In this document: in pieces, positions 11,801 through 20,005 of the stretch | Numbering within the stretch: the first letter of the stretch is position 1 | Layout: each line of letters begins with the position of its first letter | Assembly (NCBI RefSeq): GCF_018687715.1 | Contig: NC_056755.1 | Location: 23,157,501-23,221,500, forward strand | DNA length: 64,000 nt | Direction: 5' to 3' | Source: Carya illinoinensis | Taxonomy: Eukaryota; Streptophyta; Magnoliopsida; Fagales; Juglandaceae | Position numbers and translations under genes: made by a program | The notes under the pieces: model-generated | The model's database searches: none | What the model was told of the DNA's origin: nothing | The model's input: the letters and a program-made list of their open reading frames with translations, nothing else

Positions 11801-12950
11801 TTCCATATCAATGATTCTGGTGATATTATTCTTCTGCCTTCTCTGATTTACGCAGGCATGATAATATTTTGTATTTCTGTCCCCACCAATTAGCCAGTGT
11901 CTCTTTGCCCTTTGCCTCCACCCTATGGCTTCTTGTTCCAATAGAAAGTTCAGGTCTAACTGCAGGCTTCTTTGTCTCCTTATGGTACTTGATTCTTCTC
12001 GGCTTTGTAGCTCACCTAGCAGCTGTGTCTTTTCTCTTATAGCTCTATTTCTGTCTCTAGCCATGCCTCTACTCCACTTTTGAAAACCCCTTCTAGTTCT
12101 TTCAAGCTTATATAAAAACCTTCTCCAAACCAGACACCCCTCTATGACTCCCTTGCCATGCTTCAGAAACTACCTCTCTACAGCCCCTCTCATTTATCCT
12201 ATTGGCTTCATACTTGAAAGAAGAGTGAAATCTGTAATCTGAGCACCTCTCAAAACTACAGGAAAGTAGTATTGGGCTATGATCAGAACAGATAACTGGA
12301 AGAGTTTCCACTGAAACCTCTGTATAAACTCCTTTCCACCTCAGGTTTGCTAAAGCTCTGTCTAGTCTTTCCTTTGTGAAAGACTCATCTTCATGTCGGT
12401 TGCACCATGTGAATTTGTTTGTTTTCCATCCCAGATCAATCAAATTCCCTTCTTCTATCAGCTCCCTGAACATTTTCATGAGGTTTTCATTCCTGCCTCT
12501 TCCCCCCTCTTTCTCATCATTTAACAAGATCTCATTAAAATCCCCTATCACCCCCCAACCCCCTTCACTAGGCTTGAAAGATGACAATAAATCCCAGGTT
12601 TGTTTTCTCAAATTTGCATTCGGGTGCCCATAAAAACAAGTTAGTAACCACTTAAAGTTACACTGAGTGTCATTTACCAAAACATTAAAATGATGTCTTG
12701 AGAAATTAACTAGCTCTACCTGATCCTTTTGTTTCCACAGTAGGATAAGACCTCCACTTCTACCAACCGCCTCACTAACACAACAGCCCTCAAACTTTAA
12801 GGTCTTTGCAATCCCATCTGCTCTACCATATGGGAGTTTGGTTTCCATATGGAAAACCACATCAGGCATCTTCTCCTTTACTATCATGCGAAGGGTCTGA
12901 ACTGTTCGGGGGTTCCCAAGCCCCCGACAGTTCCAACTTAGGATCCTCAT
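8805..12950 (-). pseudogene. LINE ORF2 (endonuclease, reverse transcriptase, RNase H), broken
   Basis: ORF2 nicks the target and copies the LINE RNA. The APE-type endonuclease occupies 12950-12110 (LSWNCRGLG at the start, METKL, GDFNEIL, SDHSPILL). Reverse transcriptase lies within 11662-10600, with GPDGF, PISLCNVFYKL, DMSKAYDRVEW, GLRQGDPLSPYLF and the catalytic FADD. A zf-RVT-like segment with CPICLREPETEVHVIWECP lies near 9680-9750. An RNase H domain (KVNFDAAFD) runs from about 9360 to 8807. Breaks seen are a frameshift near 12130, in-frame stops at 11792-11794 and near 11690, a frameshift near 9600 and a stop near 9095. The catalytic residues remain, but the frame does not, so it is recently dead and not functional. 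Confidence 0.9.
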
Positions 12951-14510
12951 ATCCTCTGGTGGGGCTGCCTAGCAGCCTCCACCTTATCCAAAAGATCATT
13001 GTTTAGCTCCAAAGAACCCAAAACACCAAGCCTTTTTTGTTTTTTCTGAGATCCAAGGTTAGTAGTGCTTGCCTCTAAACCCCGTTTTGCCCCTTTTGAC
13101 CTGGTGGAGATAGAGGAGGATATTGAGCAATTATGCACCCTGGCTTGACGTTTCCAACTACGGTGTTCTTGCTGCTGAGCCTTGCTTTGTTCTTGATTCA
13201 GTTCTGTTTCAACCGCTACTTCTTCCAAGTTAGTAACTGAAAGGGAGTTAGGCCCTTCCTGGTCTAAAGGCCGGCCCAGTACCCCACGGAGCCCAGCCTT
13301 CTCACCTGGCCCTATGTTAACTTCCATTTCACTCCCCTTTTCCCGCCTAGAACTATCCCTCCCTGCCTTGTACAATTCCTTCTCCTTTTCCCGCCTGAAA
13401 CTATCTAGCCCAGTCGTACACTGCTCCTTTTCTTTCAAGCAGCTTAGAAGGTCAGCTTCCATCACGTCCCCACCTTCCTCTAGGTTTTTCCGCCTCTGTC
13501 TCTGACGGCTAGTGTCTGTCATGTCACCCATCATAGTTTCCATAAGTTTATGTATGTGAGACAAGCCGGAAGGGGTCTCCCGTTCTCCATCCAACCCCTC
13601 CGCCAACCTCCCTTCTCGGGCACTATCTTCTGGTATTACTACCCTCCCCTCTTCACTGTAACTCTGTTTCTCCCTTGCTCCCGTGTCGCTTGGGTAATGC
13701 ACCTGGCCAGACCATCGTCTAGGGACCATCTCAGCCTGAAGCCATGGGCCGAACTGTGGCTTTCCATCAGGGTCCTCCTCTCTTTGTTTTGCTTTGCTCG
13801 CTTGGCACCCCTGATCATCATGAAGGAGCCAGCCACACTGAAAATAGATTTTTGGTAAAGATTCGTATCGAAATAGAACCCAATGTTTAGAATTCTGGAC
13901 ACTTATGAATCTGCCCCTGGCAATTTGTTTCCTGAGATTTATCTCCACCTTAACCCATAACCATCTCCCCCATCCAGTACCATCCTCTTGCGTATCTACT
14001 TCTACCACCTTGCCCACCGTCTTCCCTATTTTGTTACCCCAATCCTCAGACATGCAGCTCAAGGGTAAGTTATGTATTTTCATCCAGAATACTTCACTTT
14101 CGAAAACTATCTTTCCCGGTTTCATTCTTCCATCATATAGCATGAGAAGAAACATAGCGTTATAAAAAAAACCAAGGTTTTCCTTCTAATACTCTTTGTA
14201 GATCCGCATGTGTTCCAAAAGTAATAACATAAGTATTTTTTTCAACTTCTTGGAAAGAAGCCTTCTTACTGATCCTCCATATCCTTGCCATGGTATTGCT
14301 AATCAGGTCTTTCCCTATCACCCTATCCAAGCATACTCTCCCAATCAGACTTAATTCACCTTTCCATCGTATATCTTCGTTCCCGCTGCCCTCCATCTTT
14401 ACCAACTCTTCCTCCTCTTTTGTTAGTTTCAAATTTTTCCATAGCTCCTCCAGATCTTTAGCACTGTGATTCTCTCTTGCGTACATAACTAAACTGTATA
14501 ATGGCTTCAC
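12947..14510 (-). pseudogene. LINE ORF1 (DUF4283 and zinc-knuckle protein), frameshifted
   Basis: ORF1 of plant L1 elements encodes an RNA-binding protein. The first part (14510-14160) carries the DUF4283-type domain, visible as WKGELSLIGRV and the AMARIW-like helix TMARIWRI. The second part (14155-12947, 402 residues if read from its first Met) continues that domain (FWMKIHNLPL), followed by a zinc-knuckle region and a charged low-complexity tail. The frame changes at an eight-base A/T homopolymer around 14162-14170, so slippage is the likely cause. The knuckle reads IYFQCGWLLHDDQGC; its first cysteine is replaced by tyrosine. The stop codon overlaps the start of ORF2 by four bases (ATGA, 12947-12950). 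Confidence 0.85.
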
Positions 14511-14611
14511 TCGAAGGGACTAAACTGTAACACTGAACCTAAGATAAAAACTGAGAACACTAGACAACACCACCTCTGGTTTTGCTCGAAAGCTAACCCG
14601 AAAGGAGACTC

Positions 14612-14630
14612 TAAATATTTCGTGGTTTGA
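14612..14630. repeat. Right target-site duplication of the LINE (19 bp)
   Basis: This is an exact second copy of TAAATATTTCGTGGTTTGA (first copy 8768-8786). The gypsy LTR sequence resumes directly after it. Confidence 0.92.
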
Positions 14631-14978
14631 TCTTACTTCAAAGGCTTTGATATTTTTATATGATGATCCCAAGTCTCTTATTTTCATCTTAGGATGTTAT
14701 TTTGAAGATATTTAGTATTAGTTTTAAAGATATGATATTTCTATGCAAGAGGATTTCGGTTAGGCCTAAGATTTGCTATTTTTGGGTTAGATCCATGTTT
14801 TATTGAGCTTTAGCCATGTGATTTTAAATTTGATGGTTGGATCTTCTTTAGGACACATTTTTAAACCATGTGATATTTTTGTTTGAAGATCTCATCTTTT
14901 TAAGCCATGGATCAAGAGATTGATCAAAACTAGTTAAGAAAAAAGTTTTTGTTTTTGGACTAAGTGTAAAACCAAAAC
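14631..14978 (+). repeat. Long gypsy LTR, right part after the LINE
   Basis: Similarity to the copy at 56850-57180 continues here (AGGCTTTGATATTTTTATATGATG, the CCATGTGATTTTA block and GATTGATCAAAACTA). It stops around 14978, where the other copy continues with different sequence, so this LTR is truncated. Confidence 0.72.
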
Positions 14979-15374
14979 CTCCAAGTGTTAGGAAGTGCAC
15001 ATAGGTGCATCCAGCTTGAACTACTCTATTCAAATCTCCTGGTGGTGGCCAAAATCGTTGCTGAAGGAACTCCATCATTCTATTTTATGCCCTGGCCATG
15101 GCATAGTTCCCATTGTCTTGCGGCAATTCATCCTCGGGCTCATGGGTTGGCCTTCTCGTTCTTACTATCTTCCTGTCGTAGCATAACCTTTAACCCCACT
15201 AAAACTTCAGACAAAACAAACAAAGTAAAATAAAACCAAATAAAAAAATAGGTTCCATAAATAAAATGACATAATTTCAAATCGAATAAAATAAAATTAA
15301 ATAAAAATAATTTCAAATTACAACTTTAAAATTTTCTGGTACTGCACCTATGGGACATGTGGTTTTCCCCAAAA
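14979..15374. other. Unassigned AT-rich stretch with truncated repeat edges
   Basis: I see no gene here. A moderately GC-rich piece at 14980-15190 (small open frames on both strands, no domain) is followed by AAATAAAAT-rich sequence. It lies between LTR fragments and is probably repeat debris. Confidence 0.4.
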
Positions 15375-15655
15375 CACCACTTGGTAAACATGAGACATTA
15401 GGGTTTCTAGAATAAACCACAAAGGAAGAAGAAAGGCCACTTTTGACCATGAGGAAGGAAGTGCCACTTGACCCTCATGCATTTGGACTTTTAGGTTTCT
15501 AAAGGGAAGCAATCACTGAGGAAAGCCATTTAGGATTTTAGATTCAAAAGAGGGGGGCACACGACACCCTCATAGAAGCCATCTTCCATTTTTGCTACTT
15601 GCCACACATGCATAAAGTGCTTAAAGTTTCTAGAAATATAATTACGTGGGAGGGG
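15375..15655 (+). repeat. LTR-derived repeat shared with 26530-26778
   Basis: This piece matches 26530-26778 in the same orientation at high similarity. Shared blocks are CACCACTTGGTAAACA, GAGACATTAGGGTTTCTAGA, CCATGAGGAAGGAAGTGCCA, GGAAAGCCATTTAGGATTTT, CATCTTCCATTTTTGCTACT and CATAAAGTGCTTA. It covers three modules of the array described at 26443-27110. Confidence 0.82.
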
Positions 15656-15689
15656 TTGCAGTGGCTCTTGGCCTTCCCATCACCTATAA

Positions 15690-16490
15690 TTTGGGGCTGA
15701 ATTGGGAAGTGAAAGGACTTCCATGGTAGGTGAAAACTTCCTCTACAAGCCTTATCTTGGTGCCTCAATTTTGTGGGCCTTAACCCAGTAGGTTTCCATC
15801 TAGGGTTTCAATGGGGTTTAGGTTGCTATCAAGCTAAAATATGATTTTTCTTGACCCAATAGAATTATCAAGGTTTTGAAAGAATAAATAAGAATGTAAT
15901 AGCATGAATTTGAGTGGTTAATAGTATGTGAAAATGATTTAATCAAATAATTAAATGCTAAGCTAAAACCGGGTTCAAGTAGGGTTAAGAGGCAAACTTT
16001 TGGGGTTTGGGGAAACTACTTGGAGTTTTGGTTTTCCCCAAAATTTTAGAGTTTCAAATGGATTCCAAGTGTTTAGTGTTTCACTAGGGTTGAAACCCTA
16101 TTTGGTTTGACACAAATTGGATGGTTGGATGGAATAATGTTTGACTTAGATGGCATGAACACCACATTTCCATCTTATGGTTCCTCTTGGTGTCAAGTGT
16201 TCCAATCCTATTCACTAAGTAAGGCTAAGATTTTGCAAAGTATAAAACTTTTTTAATCTAATTTGGACACTCTATACTCTATGATTTTGAAACACATTAA
16301 TATAGGTGCTAACATCAAGGCTACTATTCACTCCAAAAAATGAAAAATAAACTCCGCACTATAAAATACTAAATAATCATATAAAATTAGGAGTGTACAT
16401 TGTTTCACAAATTTCAACTCCTAAGTGCCTTGAACAATGCAAAATCCATTTCTAAACAATCGTTAATCTAGAAATCAGAATTGTTTTATT
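15690..16490 (-). repeat. Inverted fragment of the long gypsy LTR
   Basis: Read on the minus strand, this stretch follows 7500-8060 and 55600-56150. Shared parts include the TTAATCATTTGATTAAAT-like block, repeated AAACCCTA-type words, and the CACTTGG-to-GAATAGT segment. It is therefore a partial copy of the same LTR in opposite orientation, next to the first copy. Confidence 0.72.
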
Positions 16491-16528
16491 GCACCATAAA
16501 ATCCTATATATTTATATAAGACAAATGG

Positions 16529-17160
16529 TGTTGACAACATGTTTCGTACACCTGAGGGTCGAGCTCTCAGCGGTCCGGATCTTCGATCTTGTGGGCCTAT
16601 GATCATAGAAACAGAGTTGGAAATGGTGGCCCAGGGAGCCTCCGATACCTAAGTTAGCGGTGATCTTCTAGTATTGTGGGGAATTCTAAAGACAAGCTGG
16701 GTAAGTTTAATGAGTAAAGAAAGAGCTTAGATGAGAATTGCATCCTGATCCTTTTACCTGATGGCCGAGGATCCTTTTCTACCTAGCCTTGGGGGTCAGA
16801 TGGCCATACCTTGCAGCCTGGGTGAATGGGTGTCTTCTCGAGGTCCCCTCCTCCATACTTCAATTAGTGCGGCGTGATCCCCTGGATGAAGCAATTAATG
16901 TGGTCCCTTCTCTTTCTTCCTCTGGCGTGCTTTCATCTTTTTTGCTGATTTGGTTTTGCCACATTTCCAGTGTTACATCTCATCCTAACCCGAACAAACA
17001 TGCTTGACTTACGTGGGTCATGGATCCCGGTTGGGTCGCTAAGGGACTCTGTGAGTCTGGGTTAGGCTTTTCGGTACCTCTTGGGTGAAGGAGACCTTCC
17101 TGATATCTAGACTGGGCCGATCTTCATGGGCCTGAGGCCCCGGCAAAATTCCTCCCAACA
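16529..17160. repeat. Solo LTR, 632 bp, with 5-bp target duplication
   Basis: The unit starts TGTTGACAAC and ends TCCCAACA, giving TGTTG/CAACA inverted ends. AATGG flanks it on both sides (16524-16528 and 17161-17165). It is clearly GC-richer than its surroundings and has no coding capacity; the 72-residue frame at 16789-17007 has no recognisable domain. An LTR with a target duplication and no internal region is the product of LTR-LTR recombination. The TGTTG/CAACA ends would fit Copia or gypsy; I cannot assign the superfamily or strand. Confidence 0.82.
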
Positions 17161-17165
17161 AATGG

Positions 17166-18447
17166 TGTAGATTGCTTCTCATTTTCATATTTCTAAATGT
17201 TTTAAATAAATAAAATTACATTTCTAATATCATAATGAGTAGTAAAATTGTCTATACTGACAAATTAAAATCTAAATGATTGATCGATTTGTGAAAAGTT
17301 TTCGAAATTTTTACGAGATTTCTAAAATTACTATACTAAGAAACTTATTACACGATCTCCTACCTAATTGAAAAGATCTTTTTTAAGAAACTATAGGGAA
17401 TCGGAAATGATCTAGTTTATGAAATTATTTATTAAGCTACTTTATAATATTATTTTGAAAATAAATTAATTTCTAATTAAAATGATAATGTCGTTTGGGT
17501 TTTGAGCAGACTAATTAATAAATTTTTTTAAAATTATTTTTGGACATGAATGCATATAATTTATAATTAGCAAAATGCCGGTATGACTTCTAAATATGTT
17601 CTGCCTATTCATGTATTTTAATTTTTTTTAATGGTTAAAAAAGTGACTGTTAGTAAATTTATTTATTTTATTTATTTTTTTAATGATTAAAAATGTTTAA
17701 AAAATGCTTAAAAGAAAAAGAAAATATTTGGCATTATCCTTACAATTGATAATTAAGTCTCCTTTTTAATTTTTTTTGAAGTAGTCAACTTCTTTTTTTA
17801 TCATGCATATATAGAATTTCATGCGACAGCGTCCATTAAGGCACCATCTAATTTATTGTCGATTGCAGATTTCTATCAAACAATACATCAAACAATATTC
17901 TACTATTCCGATCTTTGTCCTGAAGTACTTAATATATCAAAATATCTAAGAAAACGATAAGTTAAATACTAAAATGATATGCATGGTTTATTTTGGATTT
18001 TGGGATATTGATCCCCAGAGCCAGAGCATCTCCAATGGAAAAATCTAGCTACTTTATTTAGGTTAGCGGCCAAATGACAGATGAAGACGTGCTGGGTTTC
18101 ATGCAATAAGCCGCCGTCGGAAAGTTGCATATTGCGTGCAGGGAAAAGCCATTGTCGAAGCACTGGGCAGCAGTTTCAGACAATCACAGATGACATCCAT
18201 GCATGCATATCATGTTGTACTAATTTCGTTACTCAAAACGCGTTGAACAATATCAAACAAATTAAAATAGAGAACTGAGCCAATAAAATCACCAACAAAA
18301 ATCTAAACGGAAGTGAAAAAAGAAGAAGAAGAAGATACGAAGTACTGCATGCACCATGCAGGAATATATAATAATAAATCTGTCACATTGACATGCTTTC
18401 AATCAAAACGATGACATACGTGGGAAATAAATCCACAGTACGTATGA
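17166..18447. other. AT-rich intergenic DNA with a MITE remnant
   Basis: No gene is visible. A repeat at about 17571-17735 resembles 44845-45000. The words GAGCATCTCCAATGG at 18025-18039 match a common terminal motif of plant MITEs, but no partner end was found nearby. A slightly GC-richer part at 18060-18200 precedes the 3' end of the CLE-like gene and has no clear frame. Confidence 0.45.
17571..17735 (+). repeat. MITE-like repeat, copy 1
   Basis: The segment with GTATGACTTCTAAATATG, a T-rich run, TAATGGTTAAAAAAGTGACT and GTTTAAAAAATGCTTAA corresponds in order and spacing to 44845-45000. Ends are uncertain and no target duplication was found. Confidence 0.55.
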
Positions 18448-18453
18448 TTTATT
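18448..18453 (-). terminator. Poly(A) signal of the CLE-like gene
   Basis: AATAAA on the minus strand lies about 19 bases beyond the stop codon of the CLE-like gene. It is the only canonical hexamer close to the stop. Confidence 0.6.
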
Positions 18454-18471
18454 CTATATCAATATTAAACT

Positions 18472-18804
18472 TCAGTTCTTTGTCGTTGCTGTTGGTGTCG
18501 GTGGTGGTTCCATAGGGTTGGGTCCACCTGGAACTAAACGGTCGATCCTCACCGGTGTTGGTGGTGGCTCCATAGGATTGGGTCCACCGGGAACTAAACG
18601 GTCGATCCTCACCGGTGTTGGTGGTGGCTCCATAGGATTGGGTCCACCGGGAACTAAACGGTCGATCCTCACCGGTGTTGGTGGTGGCTCCATAGGATTG
18701 GGTCCACCTGGAACTAAACGGTCGGCCCTTATTCGAGCTGCATCGGTAGCGCTCATGAGGAGCACTGAGAATATCACGGCCACAAAGAATACCTTCGCAA
18801 TCAT
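18472..18804 (-). CDS. Secreted preproprotein with four tandem CLE-like peptide units
   Basis: The product is 110 residues. Residues 1-23 (MIAKVFFVAVIFSVLLMSAT...) form a clear signal peptide. The rest is four 20-residue units, each with RLVPGGPNPMEP at residues 29-40, 49-60, 69-80 and 89-100, separated by PPTPVRID. The sequence RLVPxGPNP is the core of plant CLE peptides, which are released from secreted precursors and bind LRR receptor kinases to control meristems and vasculature. The usual C-terminal LHN/HH is replaced by MEP. The proline and glycine positions that are hydroxylated in CLE peptides are present. I chose the Met at 18804 because the TATA box at 18901-18912 would place transcription start downstream of the earlier Met at 18900. 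The frame is single-exon and intact. It could be another proline-rich secreted peptide; the CLE link is inferred from the motif. Confidence 0.8.
   Translation of the reverse strand: MIAKVFFVAVIFSVLLMSATDAARIRADRLVPGGPNPMEPPPTPVRIDRLVPGGPNPMEPPPTPVRIDRLVPGGPNPMEPPPTPVRIDRLVPGGPNPMEPPPTPTATTKN
18488..18727 (-). repeat. Four 60-bp tandem repeats in the CLE-like gene
   Basis: The unit is exactly 60 bp. The two central copies (18541-18600 and 18601-18660) are identical base for base, and the third differs at one site. The outermost copy, at the 3' end of the gene, has several changes. Identity at synonymous sites points to recent duplication or conversion. Confidence 0.95.
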
Positions 18805-18900
18805 TGTCTCTGATCCGCCGCTCTTACTTCCAATTTCTTGAAGAATAACAAAACAATGGTATAGATTGTTGAGATTGAGATTTACTGGGCTCATCATCAT

Positions 18901-18912
18901 TTATATATATAA
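18901..18912 (-). promoter_or_regulatory. TATA box of the CLE-like gene
   Basis: TTATATATATAA lies about 97 bases upstream of the chosen ATG, leaving room for a 5' leader of roughly 60-70 bases. It is the only strong TATA element directly upstream. Confidence 0.65.
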
Positions 18913-19537
18913 GGATCAGCATTTAGACGTTAATTAATGGCATAATTCCGTTATTATTGTTTTAAATGCGAAGTATACGGATTAATATTACTGTTTCGAC
19001 CTCTACCTACGTACGTCGTTTCGCCATATATGTAAAAGAAAATCCTTAAGATATGGAAGAAAATTTAATTTATTATTGAAAAATAAAAGATATTTTGAGA
19101 CTTGAGATGATACTCTCGTGTTGTGTTGAGAAAGAAATCAAGGTTGACATATATGTAAAATAAATCCTTAAATGCATAAAATCGTAAGATATGAAAATGA
19201 TTTATTATAAACTCGATTTTGTTTCTTACCAAAATCATGTAATGCAGGCTCTAAAATGTCTATGGAAAATGATATTTTCAAGTCCAGGCGAAGATAGGTA
19301 AATATCATCTATTTGTATAATAAAATTACTTGAAATTAATGGCAGATTTTCCGCACCTTAAGGAGAAGGATCATCATGTGAATCACTCAGAATCAGGGAG
19401 TTGATCACGTATTAAAGAGGATATATCGAAAGTAATTAGCATCCACAAACACGTTATCGGTGATTGCTCAAATAATATTGTTTGACATTGAAAGTACATA
19501 AAAGAGTCATAATTTGATATAAATTAAATGATATAGC
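18913..19537. other. Intergenic region upstream of the CLE-like gene
   Basis: This is AT-rich and has no open frame of note. It would contain the promoter of the CLE-like gene. I see no further repeat or element I can support. Confidence 0.4.
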
Positions 19538-19975
19538 TGTTGGGAATTCGAACATGATTGAAAAGAGAAAATACGAAGGAAAATAAAAATACCCGATGTA
19601 AAGGGCATGTCCCATATATATATAGATGCTGAGCTAAGTAAGATCAATACTATAGTTTGATCACACTCACATAGTACTTATCTCACATGATACTTATCTG
19701 CTTAGATTATCCCTGAATAATTGGAGTAATCTAGACGCCCTCCTTAATTCTTATCCGTTCTATTCCAAGACGGAATATTAAGCTTTGGTGGGCTTTTAAC
19801 CCCTAATTCGAGCCATGTTACCGATATAATTCATTGTTGGACTAAGGTATTAAATGGACTCTCCACCCAATTCTTTTTTTTTTACACAACCATATGTTTA
19901 ATTAAGGTTATTTTTATAAAAATAACTTATAAGGATATTAATCTTCTAGAGTTAGAGGAGCAAGAGGGTACGTGA
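19538..19975 (+). repeat. 5' LTR of a chromovirus-like gypsy element
   Basis: It starts TGTTGGGAATTCG, contains a TATA element (CATATATATATAG, about 19612-19624) and precedes a tRNA-Met-type primer site at 19979. The right end lacks a clean CA, so it is approximate. No second copy was found on the 3' side. Confidence 0.55.
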
Positions 19976-19978
19976 AAA

Positions 19979-19990
19979 TTGGTATCAAAG
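19979..19990 (+). other. Primer binding site, tRNA-Met type
   Basis: TTGGTATCAAAG resembles the plant initiator tRNA-Met complement and lies 26 bases before the gag start codon. Confidence 0.6.
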
Positions 19991-20005
19991 TAGTCGATCC
20001 TTACA

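Larger units (their letters stand above)
8787..14611 (-). mobile_element. Near-full-length plant L1-type LINE
   Basis: A 5,825-bp minus-strand LINE has its 5' end at 14611 and its 3' end at 8787. It carries ORF1 (nucleic-acid-binding) and ORF2 (endonuclease, reverse transcriptase, zinc-knuckle region, RNase H) in the standard order. The 5' leader is about 100 bases. The 3' untranslated part is only about 18 bases after the RNase H stop and has no clear poly(A) tail. Perfect 19-bp target duplications flank it, so the insertion is intact at both ends, and it landed in a gypsy LTR. Both ORFs are disrupted. Confidence 0.92.

Noticed and set aside
18518..18841. Plus-strand open frame with repeated GPPGTKRSILTGVGGGSIGL
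   Set aside because: It is the mirror of the 60-bp repeats in the CLE-like gene. The minus strand has a signal peptide, TATA box and poly(A) signal; the plus strand has none.
18804..18900. Longer N terminus of the CLE-like protein starting at 18900
   Set aside because: The added 32 residues would precede the signal peptide and begin within a few bases of the TATA box, before the expected transcription start.
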